DNA of 64,000 nucleotides. It comes from Cantharellus purpuraceus. Its lineage: Eukaryota; Basidiomycota; Agaricomycetes; Cantharellales; Hydnaceae. Below the pieces are notes generated by a model. That model was not told the origin of the DNA, did no database searches, and was given only the letters and a program-made list of their open reading frames with translations. Location of the stretch: positions 992,001 through 1,056,000 of the forward strand of contig JALBUN010000001.1 in NCBI GenBank assembly GCA_025174535.1, in the 5' to 3' direction. The position numbers and the translations under genes are program-made. Each line of letters starts with the position of its first letter. Within the stretch, counting starts at the first letter, position 1. Shown one piece after another: positions 31,933 to 44,269 of the stretch.

Positions 31933-32888
31933 TGTGCCTGTGAGGATCGAGGACAGATGCACAGGCTGAAGGCGAAAACATAGTGGAAGTACGTATTTAT
32001 ATGTTTAGGGAGCGATCGCTTTTCGGGTCCTCATGAGGATAGAACATCCACAAGGTCACAGACAAGTTTGCGGGCATGGGGATGGTCCTGAGCCCCCAAG
32101 GGGGCATGTGAATTTGTCCATGATTGGTTGAATTACAGTAAGTGTACCCTGTTCGGAGCCTAGGATCAACCTCAGACGCAGTAGTATGATCGGAGGGCCG
32201 TGTATAAACGCGTAAGTTTGGCGGCAGTTTAAAGTGTTACGATATTTTCTTGTGTGCGTGTTTCTTGCTCGATGAGCCGATGAGCCATGATTAAGAGCCG
32301 CTAAACTTGAGAGGATAACTACATCAAGTCAGTGGCATAAATAACAATACCAGGGTCGGCTACGGTCACCGCTTCTTGGCACGTATTAGAAAGCACGAAA
32401 TCGGAGCTGGAACGTATCAGCGAAGCGTTGGATCTCAGATCAAATCGTAGTCCATAAGATAAGATCGGACAGTACTGCAGTGACATCTATTATGCGACTC
32501 ACGTGACCAAGATACTTTGAGGTCGACACGCAACCAACGGAGAAAATGTCCGATATAAGGGTGAGAGCCAACCCACGCGTGAGTCCCCATGTACACTAGC
32601 AAAATCCTCGCAGTCCCTCCAAGCCATGAATCGTCTCCAATCTCACCCGTACCATCAGGGAAGGTGTTCAGGGGACGAGTACATTGACGATCAAAAAAAG
32701 GAAGGGGGTTGGATTTCAATGACTTCTCATCAGTATAAGAATGTATGCGGAGAATACATGTAGTTGAATCCTTGCTTGGCTCGATTCACTCAGCTAATGC
32801 CAGCAGCAACTACTCACACGCATCACTTTTATGTGCTTTCTTTATTCCAGACATGAAGTTACAAAAAAAAACAAAGTCTGGATAATCA
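31933..32888. other. Intergenic between sedolisin copies A and B
   Basis: Contains the copy A promoter and the 3-prime flank of copy B. The first 200 bp upstream of A resemble the upstream of copy D (ATCCACAAGGTC, GCATGTGA-TTTGTCCATG). No other gene is supported. Confidence 0.6.
31994..32001 (-). promoter_or_regulatory. TATA box of sedolisin A
   Basis: TATAAATA on the minus strand, with its near end 62 bp upstream of the ATG. Equivalent elements sit 61-64 bp before the start in all four copies, so they are probably the core promoter. Confidence 0.6.
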
Positions 32889-35127
32889 TCACAGGCCGAC
32901 GGCCGTCTTCAAAGACGTGAATTTGGGCGTGCCAAATCCTGTGACCTAACGGATAACGATGGATGAGATGCAGAGCAACATAGGAAATTCTTTGACTTAC
33001 CGGATCCCAACCGCTCGTGGCCTGTTAAAGACTGTGTTAATTTCCGCACAAACCAAGGCTCGGCACAGACACGTACCGGGAAGCCGTTCGTGTTGCAGCC
33101 CGGGTTGCTTCCCGTCGTGACGTCCGTGAACACTCCTGGGTTCGCATAAATGAACGGGTTCATGAACCCGAGTGGACTCTTCCCCGCCGCAATGAGCTCC
33201 GCATTCAGCAATGCGACTGTGCTGGCGAAAATAGGTGATGAGCATGACGTCCCCCCAACTGAAGCCTCTTGGCCTCCGCTGAAGATCACGACTTTGTCGC
33301 CTTGAGCTGAGATATCAGGGAATGCACGACCTTTCTAAATATCGCATTATGTCAGAAATGCATGGAAACATTAGGAAGTTACCCACCCTGTTGAACTTGC
33401 CAGCGTTAGTGTTGCCGAGAGTGTTGAGGTATGTTGAGACAGCAGACGACTGGTAAGAGGGGATACTAAAGATGTTAGAAAATCCTCCAGAGGAAAAGCT
33501 GGCGGAAGTTTCTGGGTTAACGCCTGTGGTGGCTCCAACCTAGTTAAATAATGAGTAAATCAACATCAACACCTCTCTTCACTCACGGAGGTCACAAAAG
33601 GACATCCTGAAGGGAATGTTGGAATGAACGTCGTGCAAGCCTGTGATCCTGAACCTGAAACTCCACCATCTCCCGACGAGAAGAAAATAGAGACACCACG
33701 GGCACCGAGCTGCATGTACGCGTTACACAATGTGCTTGTTTCAAAACGTCAGCCTTCATAAATCGGGACAAAAGTCAGAGTCGAATCGTACTTGGCAATG
33801 GACGCGGGGATATCAGGCTCGTTAAACCCGTAACTCGTAGTCAAAACCTGTGGTGGCGTTTGTTCGCTGAGGAGAGAGTTGATGATGTCAAGAAAGCCAG
33901 CAATGCCGTCATTGTTGTTTGGCCCAACAGAAATAAAGGTGGAGGGTACACCACCGGCGACTCCAACCGTGTATTGTATGTCCAAGTTCTACGGATGATT
34001 GAGAAACTGTAAATAATCCTGCAAGTTGACGTACAGCTTCGACACCAGCCTGGGAAGCAGACTGAGTATTGGACCCTCCGTCCAAGGTCTGGAGCTGGAA
34101 TGTAGTTGCTGAGGAAAGATCCGTCCGGAAGTTCGTAAGGAAACTCTGGTAATGAAAACACGGTGAACACAGAAATTGTAGCAGCCAACGAAAAGACACA
34201 CACCTTAAGATCCGCCTCCTGCGCGAACTCCTGATTGAACCCTGACACACCGATTTTGCTAGCAGTTTGGCTACCTGCTGTAGCAGGAATGCCGTACAAC
34301 GACTGGACTGATTAAACGCAAGCTGATCATTAATACCTCTTTGAAACATAGAGAAAACGGGGGCATACGGCAAGCAGGAGTAATCGTAGATGAACACGAC
34401 GATGGAACAGCGTCAGCAGTTAGATTCGTCCCAGGCGGAAGGGGCGTGAACATCAGTGGATCGCCGTTAACGGGCACTGGAAAGCTGATCAATTAAATAA
34501 CATTCAGCTCTATCTCGAGATGCCTTTGTTCGTGTGATACGCACGCCGTAGTGGGGTGGATGAATTGGATGTGGCTCGTGAGCATAGCTGGAACGGAGTA
34601 GGAGAGAGTACGGGTGGTTTGCTCCCCAGTAGCTTGATGCGTAAACACAGAGAAATCGGCGTTGAACATCTTGTTAGCCTGTGAAACAGGTACCGAGAAG
34701 CTAACTATGTCTCCGGCCGGAGACACTGGTGAAGCCTTCAACCCGTTAGCCGAGAGCCATTCATTTACGGCGGAAACTGTGTCCGGGGAGGGTGCAACGA
34801 AAGCCTCCACCTGCAAATCGGATATGAGCCACGTACAACGATGAAAGAGTTCAATTGACATGCCTCTTCCTTTCTCAGGTGCTGACCATACAGGGAACTG
34901 GACGGTGTCGAAACATCGAACAAGGCCTTCTCAAGTCCGGCCATGTTGTTGGAGACGAGAGCCATGCGCAAATTGAGAACTTCACCCTGCGGTGCAGCGG
35001 TGTTGCGCACAAAGCCATGGGGGATGCTGTTGCGGCGCTCGTGAACGACGAGTTTGTGGGGTGTGGGCTTGGCATACGCCAACGATACCACCGAGACCAG
35101 AGAAAGGAAGAGAGAAGATGCAACCAT
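32889..35127 (-). CDS. Sedolisin-family serine-carboxyl protease (S53), copy B
   Basis: Eleven exons encode 564 residues: 34864-35127, 34545-34810, 34369-34484, 34204-34307, 34035-34145, 33792-33988, 33587-33734, 33383-33539, 33077-33330, 33001-33021 and 32889-32945. A signal peptide ([19 protein letters not shown]) is followed by an S53 activation propeptide (about 20-205) and the protease domain from PACLQSLYGIP. The catalytic residues are Glu286 and Asp290 (EANLD), oxyanion Asp375 (SSGDGG) and Ser483 (GGTSCSSP). The C-terminus [10 protein letters not shown] to GWDPVTGFGTP is the conserved calcium-site region. Family members are secreted acid proteases, often tripeptidyl peptidases. Intron 1 has the donor GCATGT. 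This is the intact partner of copy A, offset by 3,190-3,192 bp. Confidence 0.92.
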
Positions 35128-35190
35128 TGTGCCTGTGAGGATCGAGGACAGATGCACCTGCTGGGGAAGACACCATGTATGAATTGAGCT

Positions 35191-35196
35191 TTTATA
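35191..35196 (-). promoter_or_regulatory. TATA box of sedolisin B
   Basis: TATAAA on the minus strand about 64 bp upstream of the copy B start codon, matching the position in its paralogs. Confidence 0.6.
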
Positions 35197-36988
35197 AGGT
35201 TGAGGAGCGGCAGCATGAGGATGGACCATCCACAAGGTACAGATAAGCGTGCGAACATGGGCTTGGTCCAGAGCCTTGATACGGGAAAGTGAGCTTGCCT
35301 ACGATTGGTTTAATTAAGCGTGTTCTTTGCTAAGAAATCTCTGGCCAACTGGGCTTCAGAAGGGGTTGTAAGCAGCTGGAGAGTGCCATCACCAGTCAGT
35401 AAGGTAGCAGACAATACCTCGACTAAACGGGACTCGCACACAATTGTACATAAAGCAAGCAACACTCGGAGCAACACTTGGGGAGCCAGAGAGTCGGACC
35501 GACGAAAGAACCAGCAGCATGAGAGACCCACATATACGCGTAAGCTTTGCGGCAAACCACCATTAATCTGGACACCGTGTGTGCGTGCTTCTGGCCCTAT
35601 TAGCAACAAAGAGCTGCCCAATATGGTAAATCAGGTGCAAACTCCATAGTAGCATGAACAACGATAGCAGGGTCGCTCACACACTGTTTCAGGATCAGCT
35701 ACCATTACCCTTACAGCATGGTTATAACTTACATCGCGAGTAGTATCACGGCGTACTGTAAAATTCACATGGCCCGCAAACGCAAATCAGATGCACGCAT
35801 GCTAGCTCACTACCAAAGCATTAGCTTTAGCTTTGATTTCCTGAGACATTTTTCGGCAATTTGCGAATTCTGTTCTATGACTGACGGCGACGTAGTAATC
35901 AACAAATGGTAGCAACTCAAGTACTCACGATTTTTAAAAGTTAGAGGTCTTCACTAGCCACCCTTTTACAACCGCCTTGCTTCACTGGCAGGTGGTCATT
36001 CCCAACAGATGTTATCCAGCCTAAGGAAATTGGTTTAATACGAGCTCTTGACCATTGTCTGCCATGTAACGATCTGAAACCTCACCGACACCGGCCATCA
36101 TTCTCCTAGGGATCAAGATAAGAGGACTAGCCTCTAACGTCATCGAGCAGGAGACGGGGCACAGTACTAGAACCAGCCCAGGAATCTTCGTAGAAGGATT
36201 TGTGTTTTCGTTACTTGATATTGACCCTGGTGGGAAGAGATATCGACAGTGTGGTGAATGCAGGAAGTCCGAGTCCTCATTGATCTATCGCCTTGGAGCT
36301 TGGCCTTCGAGTCCCAAGAATTCCGGCGGTGCCTCCAGGTTAGGTAATTCATTACCAGCGGTTGGATGATATGGACACGGGAGTAGATTGAAAGGACAGC
36401 AATAGAAGGAAGACGCAGGCCCCCACCCACTGAACCAACCAGGAGTCAAAGGATAGTATATCAGTATTAAGAATACCTTACAGTAGAGAAGCAACAGCAG
36501 AATGAACCAGCACTAGAATCACAAACCCCAGGGCGCCGGACGTACTGCGATTCCGACAGATGGGAAAAACAAAAACAAAAACCTGTGGAGTCCACCTGGA
36601 GCCAGCCCCAGTAGACACAAAAAGCACCAGCAGGGTCGTAGTAGCACGTGTTGAAACAATAAACTTTCAGATAGGCATACGTTAAGCAAATCAGACTCTG
36701 TAAATATGGTCACTGGAAGTATAGACGTCCGCATTGCTCATGATACACTGGGGGCAGATCTTGTCTTCGCCGACGTTTGCAACTCGGCTTTGCCCCCATT
36801 CATGGTCACTAAGCATGGCACTTGTTGGGGTTTTCAAGGGAAAGAACAAAGCGGAATCCATTAAACGCCCGAGGCGGACTCTGTATAGAATTCCTTGATG
36901 CATGGAAAATTGCGCCATACTTGCAATAGCGCTTATATCTTACATCTCACGTTTCGCAAATGTGGATCGATGCCAAATACAGGGAGAT
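35197..36988. other. Upstream flank of sedolisin B, shared with copy C
   Basis: Roughly 35,720-36,640 aligns by eye with 44,920-45,640. Examples are CATGGCCCGCAAACGCAAAT against CACGGTCCGCAAACGTAAGC, GATCTATCGCCTTG in both, and AACCAACCAGGAGTCAAAGG against AACCAACAAGTAGCCAAAGG. The duplication unit therefore included more than 1 kb of sequence upstream of the protease gene. No ORF here is convincing. Confidence 0.6.
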
Positions 36989-37466
36989 TACGGTGGGCGA
37001 GCCGTATCAAATCAATTTTCGCATTTTCAATGTTGTCAACGTCCAACGTTGAAGGTTAATGCCCTACAGCTAAATATACCGCTGTCTCTTGGCTCAGGAA
37101 CTACATCCACCCGACTACCAGGTACGAACACGCACCTATCTCACGTGACTGATTGAGTAATCATTCTCCTTTGTATCTCCTACCGTCATCTTAGGTGAAC
37201 TGAAGCCTCGCGCTCAGTTGTAAATCCTCTACCAGGTCAGATTTGCAGCGTCAGAGCCAGTTCTTTGAACGTTGTCAGACATGCGTAGTGCTGCTTAACT
37301 AGCAGTGTCCAGTCCAGCGCCAAACACGCGGTTGGCTCAGCGCCGATATCACACTAATGAATAGACGCTAATCGACTATCGACTAAGCCTTAAAACTTAA
37401 GGATTTGAGATTTGGGTTCAGCGTTCAAATTTTGGAATTATCCATTAATACGGCTCGCCCACCGTA
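36989..37466. mobile_element. MITE-like element with 19-bp terminal inverted repeats
   Basis: The left end TACGGTGGGCGAGCCGTAT (36989-37007) is the exact reverse complement of the right end at 37448-37466. The 478-bp element is flanked on both sides by the 5-bp direct repeat GAGAT (36984-36988 and 37467-37471), as expected of a target-site duplication. It has no ORF able to encode a transposase, so it would be non-autonomous and mobilised by an enzyme from elsewhere. The perfect ends and duplication suggest recent insertion. I could not assign a superfamily. Confidence 0.8.
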
Positions 37467-37625
37467 GAGATTCTTCTTCGCGGATCATCAGGCTTAGCCC
37501 AAGAAAGAGCGGTGGGTTAATTTACAAATATTCCAATGTTATCAGGCGATAATAATGGCCCCACACAGAAAAATTGTGGTGTCCGTCGATTTCGGTTTTA
37601 ACAGAAGAATGTTAGGATAGAAGGA

Positions 37626-38496
37626 TCAGAACATTCGTTCGACGATAGTATGTGCTTTGGTGGAATTCTTCAATGGAATTCTTTGGAGTTCGTATTTCGG
37701 AGGGGTGAGGCATCGTTGCATGACTCGTGCAAAGCTATTTCGGAGGTGACGGTGATAGGTATCGCGTTCTAGATAGCGCATCTCAGCTATGGCCCCCACC
37801 ATCATAGATGACGAAAGGATCAAATGTCACGATTACCTTGATCACCAAACGAAAACTGGTCGTGCCAGAAGTTAGGAGAAGCCTGTACAAGGTGGAATGG
37901 TTGGAACTGGCAGAAGAAATGATCAAGGCAGGGGGAGAAGATGTGGTCTCGGTAGAAATATGAATTACTGTAAGAACTGTGCTAGCCTTATATGACTTCT
38001 TATTTCGAGACCTAATCTCTGTATCCTAGGTTGCATGTGTCGAGTATTATCTCACTGGTAAGAAACAAGTGTGCATGAAGCGATACTCGAAACCCTGAGA
38101 AGTATAGTGAATTCGGAAGGCGTGTTCGGTATCGAAGTGCGTCGTGTGCTGCAGATCTCGGGACTGCACACTCCGTGAGATCGATCGATTCAGGGAGAGA
38201 TAGCTTCTATAGTCACACCTGACAAATGGTGACTGTGACCTGGTATTGGATGTCTCTACAATATTAATTTGGGCATTGTCGCCGCGAGAGAAATCGGAGA
38301 GGTATATAAATACTTCATGGACTTTGGAAGTGGTAGACAAATTATTTACAAGGTCACCCGGGCTTTGATGAAACTGGAGTTCGTGGGAGTAGAAGACTAG
38401 TATCTCCCACGAACCCCGCTGTCTACTTATATAGTCGTATGCCAATAGATCCGGATGATTAGTCATTGTCGCGTCACTTCGCAACAGGCTTGACAT
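37626..38496 (-). CDS. Hypothetical protein, tentative three-exon model
   Basis: The first exon 38056-38496 (147 codons from ATG) is firmly open. A middle open segment ends at 37837, and a last exon 37626-37781 reads MRYLERDTYHRHLRNSFARV to a stop. The second intron (37782-37836, 55 nt) is regular. The first is ambiguous: the nearest in-frame acceptor gives only 30 nt, while one ending AATAAG gives about 57 nt. The protein shows no motif that I recognise; it is polar, with several Arg/His-rich stretches. It lies 12 kb from either housekeeping block and 155 bp from the MITE-like element. Confidence 0.4.
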
Positions 38497-38877
38497 CGCA
38501 AGCTTAAATTCAGGGGGGGAGAGGTTTCACAAAGATGAAATTTGACCTTAGAGGAGGGTAGGAGCTACACTAACGGGCAGCGGGAGCAAGCAAATATTAG
38601 GTTCGATCATTTCAGGCCATCTAGTGAATATGAACCCATTTGGTGCCGGGGGTATATCACTAACGCTGACGTGAGGGCCCCTTCTTCCAACAATGCTTCC
38701 CCTTCCAACGATTGCCAATAATTACCGTTAGTGCCCTATGTCATCAGCTATCGCAAACTAATACTACCGAGTTGACACACTCAAACCACGTGCTCAATGC
38801 TAATAAATTTTCGATGCAACTGACGGAGCCCGTACACAAACTTACTAACTTGATACATCCTACATGACAACTGGAAG
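38497..38877. other. Short intergenic region
   Basis: Upstream of the hypothetical gene and downstream of the SDR gene (both minus). Nothing else is visible. Confidence 0.5.
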
Positions 38878-40014
38878 CTACAATGGAACGGCGAGCCTGT
38901 TAACGAGGGCATCCTGCTCCACGATTTTTGACTTGTACTTCTCGGCCACCTCGTCGAGGTCCCAGTTGGACGAGATGAACTTGCCACTGAGGTAGTCGTC
39001 CTTGCCAGAGGTGAGACGGAGGACTGTGGTAGCGGGAAGACGGGGGGAATCGATCATGTAGGCCTCCCATGAGGGGTTGAGCATTGAGGTGTCGGTTTTG
39101 ATAGAGCCGGGGTGGACGGCAAAAGACCTGACATCAGGGTGCTCTAGGAATGACGTGGCGAGGGAGGGGGCAGGGTTAGACGAGACGTGAGGAGGAGCAC
39201 AGGGGATGCTTACCTATGGGAATGAATTCATTGAACCGGCCCATGGCGTGCTTGGAGACGCAGTAGTTGCTGGCGAAGGGGATGCGCATCTGGGCAGCTC
39301 CAGAGGTGATGGTGACGAAGTATCCCTTGGTCTTGTCGAGATGAGGCAACGTGAAGCTGCACCCAGTGCTTAGTTAGCAACAAGCAGCGGGCTGTGGAAC
39401 AAGCCGGAACGCAATGCACGTACTACGCGACATTGAACACGCCGCGCATGTTGACTTCCACGGTCTTCCACCAGTCGTCGGGGTCATTTTGAGTGAACGC
39501 TGCCCAAGCAAGAAAATAGGTACATCAGCATCAGAGGGCCGCGGTGGAGTAGAAGAAGAGTGGTAATAGCATGACACACGTTTATCCCATGCATCTGCCT
39601 TTCCAGCGTTGGCGATAACAATGTCGATTTTGCCGAACTTGGCTACGGTTGCCTCGACGGCGGCCTTGACCTGCTTGGTCTCGACAATGTCGACGGCGAC
39701 GGTGAGGACTGGTACACCGGGGGACTCTTTGTTGATTGTGGCCTTGACGGAGTCGAGGGTAGACTGGCTGCGGGCAGAGAGAACGAGCGACGCGCCAGCA
39801 CGCGCGTATGTGAGTGCGATCTCGACACCAATACCACGTGATGCACCGGCGATAAAGACAACCTTGCCCTGGAGGGCCTTGGCGTCGTACAGGGGCTTGG
39901 GGTCAATGCCAGGGTAGATACTGCAGCAAGGTGAGAAAGTGGAGAAGGAAGACAAGGAGCGACGTACTCGTGTCTGGCTGTGATGTCGGTGAAGGTTTCA
40001 GATGGGGCAGGCAT
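38878..40014 (-). CDS. Short-chain dehydrogenase/reductase (SDR)
   Basis: Five exons, 39968-40014, 39580-39920, 39424-39499, 39214-39356 and 38878-39143, encode 290 residues. The classical SDR pattern is complete: cofactor loop GASRGIG (41-47), a VDIV segment, NAG in IVIANAGKA, catalytic Ser173 (TITSG) and Tyr186-x3-Lys190 (NYCVSK), then the VHPGSIKTD segment after the active site. The enzyme would use NAD(P)H to reduce or oxidise a small carbonyl or hydroxyl compound; the substrate cannot be told from sequence. The C-terminus (YLSGKFISSNWDLDEVAEK) resembles fungal oxidoreductases of secondary metabolism, but no other biosynthetic gene is adjacent. Confidence 0.9.
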
Positions 40015-42037
40015 GATGGCTGAGGGCACATTGGCTCATAAGGCTCTCCTTTTTGTATGCCCAGAGCTCTGCGCACTCATACGGAGGACGCTTTGTAAGG
40101 TCTCATTTCTCTATGATCGGGGGTGCAGACGCTTTGTAAGGCTCCCCGGTCCCCATTGCTGACTCAGCTGCTCACGCTCAGTCAAGCCCCGAGGTATTAA
40201 GCCTGTTTCTCAGGCTGAATCCCTTCCACTGTCCTTTCTCCTGCCTCACCACTCCTAGCTTCAAGATCGGAAGAATAGCACGACCCCAATCAGACTCTCC
40301 CTCGCCCCCACGTCGCCGCTCACTCACCCTGGTTGTTCGTCACACTCAGGCTCATTATTTTCCCTCGACATATCCTGTATCTGTCCTGGTTTCGTGTGCA
40401 CTTAGATCGTGATGTTTGTCCTGAGAGCCTTTGCAAGAACAGGATCTGCTGCCCTTGCCAATGCATGGTACATCCTGCCTCGGCCACCTAATAGCTCCCT
40501 CTCTGATCATCCGCTTACTTGATGTCTTTTTCTCAAGCAGGGCTTGAGCGATAGGTCTCTTTATCATCTCTGGCGCCATCAATCCAATCATTCCCTCCGA
40601 ACGGACTGTTCATTTCTCATTTGCCCCAGCCCTGAACTAATCGAGGCGCACTCTTCGTGCAGTTCGCTTCTTGTTCTGATGTGTTCTGCATTCTCTGGAT
40701 CTGGCTTCCATATATCTTATTCTGCCCATCTGAGGATTTTGGTGATAATGGCACGACCGACATGTATATTCTTCTGGTACCCAACCATGTGTGGAGTTGA
40801 TGGTCCTTTGTTGCGCTGCGCCTGCTGTTCATGTTTGCTATGGCGTCTGGAACAATAAATGGCTGCAGTCTGCGCGGGTACTCGCGCCGTTGATCCTGAA
40901 ATGATATCCCCAGGAAAGCATCAGACCAACAGATGCAGAAATGCCAGCATATCGTAATGTGAAGAATGGATGTTCTGCATACTTCGCATCAGGGCAATAA
41001 TGTAAGTCATGCGCGTTGTCAGCATTGATTTCGGCCAGATCAGACTTGGGGTGGTAATGATCTTATAAGACGGACATTTATAGATGGTTGTAAGCACAGG
41101 AAGTATTCAATGACAATGTGAGATGGAACCCTGAGGCTTGATCGCACAGGTTTCCAGGGTTAGTTTCTGGGGCTCAGCCTAATGTCCAATACAAGAGTAG
41201 AATATATCGTAAGTGTACTGCAGGGCTCCAGACCCTCTCTTTTTCAGAAGTGCACGGAGAAAAGGCTACGCCTAATGTCGGGGGGATGAAAGCATGATTA
41301 GTACCGCTGCCCTTAATTTCAGGGTTGCATTTCCGGGATTCTGCCTCTGGCAAGCTATGAGACGAGTGCCAAAACACAACCAGCTGAGTATCAGTCATCG
41401 GATATGTACTACAACTATACAGAATTGGGACATGAGCGTCGAACCCAGAATGCCATGGCAGTAAAGATCAACTACTGCTCTGTCAGCCGGCCCGGCGCCG
41501 GTCAATTATCAATATCAATCTGAACTTGTTTCCGCGCCCCTGATCTCTGACAACGTACTCTACCATAGGGTAATAACGACCACTGCATCTCAGGGGTGAT
41601 CTCCGTGCAAGTGCGAGTTCGCGTGTCGTGTCTTTACCCTGAAGATGGCTGAACCCATGCAAGTAGGTAGCCAGATAGCGGGCGTGTTGCAGAAAGAAAT
41701 GCCAAGTGAAATATCAAGAATGAACCCCAGCCTATAATCTTGTTCGAGCGGCCTCGTCAGTGCACGGTTGTATTTGTGTCCGTTATCCCCTGTCATCAGA
41801 GTGTACTGGGATGCTTACAGCCATGAATATTCCCCATACTCATGCACAAGAGCCTGAGGGTATGGATCTAAGCGTCGCTCTCAGCACATTGGTCCTGGAT
41901 TTAGCTCGGTTCATTCGACAAACGTCAGCAATGACCGCCTGACGGAGAAATTCCGCGCATCACTTTAGTGTCATTTATTTCCAGACGTGAAGTTACATAA
42001 CAGCAAACTTGGTATATCAGCGTCTCCCACAATATCA
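40015..42037. other. Intergenic, nothing recognised
   Basis: About 2 kb between the SDR gene and the 3-prime end of sedolisin C. Several short frames on both strands show no motif. The last 150 bp (about 41,880-42,037) resemble the 3-prime flanks of copies B and D (GCATCACTTTAGTGTCATTT and TTCCAGACGTGAAGTTAC). Confidence 0.45.
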
Positions 42038-44269
42038 TCACAAGCCTACAGCTGTCTTCAAAGACGCAAATATGGGCGTTCCGAATCCCGTGACCTAATA
42101 GGCAGCGACGAATGAGGTGCAGAGCAACAAAGGAAATTCTTCGACTTACCGGATCCCAACCTGTTGTGGCCTGGAAAACACTGTTAATTTCTGCACAAAC
42201 CAAGACCCCACATAGGCACGTACCGGGAAGCCGTTCGTGTTGCAGCCCGGGTTGCTTCCCGTCGTGATGTCAGTGAACACTCCTGGGTTCGCGTAGATGA
42301 ACGGATTCAAGAATCCAAGTGGACTCTTCCCCGCAGCAATGAGCTCAGCATTGAGCAATGCGACCGTACTGGCGAAAATGGGTGACGAGCATGACGTCCC
42401 CGCAACTGTACCCTCTCTGCCTCCACTGAAGATCACGACATTCTCGCCTTGAGCTGAGACATCAGGGAATGCACGACCTGTCTACATGACACATGACATG
42501 TTAGAAATGTATGGAAATAGACTTAGAGAGTCACCTACTGTGTTGAACAACCCAGCATTGGTGCTGCCGAGGAAGTTGAGGTATGCTGTGACAGCTGACG
42601 TCTGGTAAGACGGCCTGCCAAAAAGGTTAGAAAATCCTCCAGAAGAGAAGCTGGCTGAAGTTTCCGGGCTGATCCCTGTAGTCGCTCCAACCTAGTTTGA
42701 AACTAAGTAAATTTGCCAGACTTGGTCAACTCTTCTCACTCACGGAGGTAAGGAAAGGGCATCCTGAAGGGAACGTTGGAATGAAGGTCTTGCAATGCTG
42801 TGATTGAGACCCTGAAACTCCACCATCGCCCGACGAGAAGAAAATAGAGACACCGCGGGCACCGAGCTGCATGTAAGCATTACACAAAGAGCTGGTGTGA
42901 AAATATTAGCCTTCGATGACCGGGACGAAACTCGCAACATACTTGGCAATGGACAAGGGAATACCAGGTTCATTAAACCCATAACTCGTAGTCAAAACCT
43001 GGGGTGGAGCCGATTCGCTGATAAGGAAGTTGATAATGTCGAGGAAGCCATCAATGCCGTCATTGTTGTTCGGTCCGACAGAAATAAACGTGACGGGTAC
43101 ACCACCAGCGACTCCAACCGTATATTGAGTATCCAAGTTCTACAGATGAATCAGGAACAGCAAATGATTCTGAAAGTCGACGTACAGCCTCAATACCAGC
43201 CTGGGCGGCGGACTGAGTATTAGTTCCTCCATCCAACGTCTGGAGCGCGAAAGTGGTTGCCGGGGAAAGGTCCGTCCGGAAGTTTGTAAGGAAACTCTAG
43301 TGATGAAGATACACTGTGAACACCGAAATTGTAGCAGCCAACGAAAAGCCACGCACTCTAAGATCCGCTTCCTGTGCGAATTGTCCAATGAATCCAGACA
43401 CACCAATTTGGCTAGCAGTTTGGCTACCTGCTGTGGTGGGAATGCCGTACTGAGCCTCGACTAATCAATCGCGAAAGTGAGTATTAAAGTGCGTTTATGG
43501 GCAGGAAGCACATACGGCAAGCAGGTGTAACCAAAGTGGCACACGATGACGGAACAGCGTTAGGGGATGGTTTCGTCCCTTGGGGGAGGGGGGTGAACAT
43601 CAGCGGCTGGCCGTTAACGGGGACCGGGAAGCTGGTTGAAGGCATCAGCTCCATCTCAAGGGGATGTTGTTGGTGTCTGATACGCACGCCGTCGTAGGGT
43701 GAATGAATTGAATGTGGTTCGTGAGCACAGACGGGACCGAGTAAGAAAGGGTACGGATCGCTTGCTCCCCAGTAGCTTGATTGGTGAACACGGAGAAATC
43801 GGCGTTGAACATCTTGTTCGCTTGTGAAACAGGTACTGAGAAGCTAACTATGTCTCCAGCCGGAGACACTGGTGAAGCCTTCAACCCATTAGCCGAGAGC
43901 CATTCATTTACGGCGGAGACGGTGTCCGAGGAGGGTGCAACGAAGGCCTCCACCTGCAATCTGGGCATAAGCCATGCGCTGCGATGGTTGGTTCGATTGA
44001 CAGACCTCTTCCTTGCTCAGGTGCTGACCGTACAGGGAACTGGACGGTGTCGAAACATCGAACAAAGACTTCTCAAGTCCGGCCATGTTGTTGGAGACAA
44101 GAGCCATGCGCAAATTGAGCATTTCACCCTGTGGTGCAGCGCTGTTGCGCACGAAGCCATGGGGGATGCTGTCGCGGCGCTCGTGAACGACGAGGTTGTG
44201 AGGCGTAGGCTTGCCACACGCCAACGACACAGCAGAGACCAGGGTAAATAATAGTGAAGATGCAACCAT
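42038..44269 (-). CDS. Sedolisin-family serine-carboxyl protease (S53), copy C
   Basis: Eleven exons encode 564 residues: 44006-44269, 43688-43953, 43516-43631, 43357-43460, 43186-43296, 42943-43139, 42744-42891, 42535-42691, 42224-42477, 42150-42170 and 42038-42094. Signal peptide MVASSLLFTLVSAVSLACG. The catalytic motifs EANLD, SSGDGG and AGTSCSSP are intact. Intron 1 has a normal GT donor (GTCTGT), unlike copies A and B. Exons 1-2 and the intron between them are almost identical to copy D, while exons 6-8 differ more, which fits partial gene conversion. The mature enzyme is expected outside the cell, cleaving peptides at acid pH. Confidence 0.92.
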
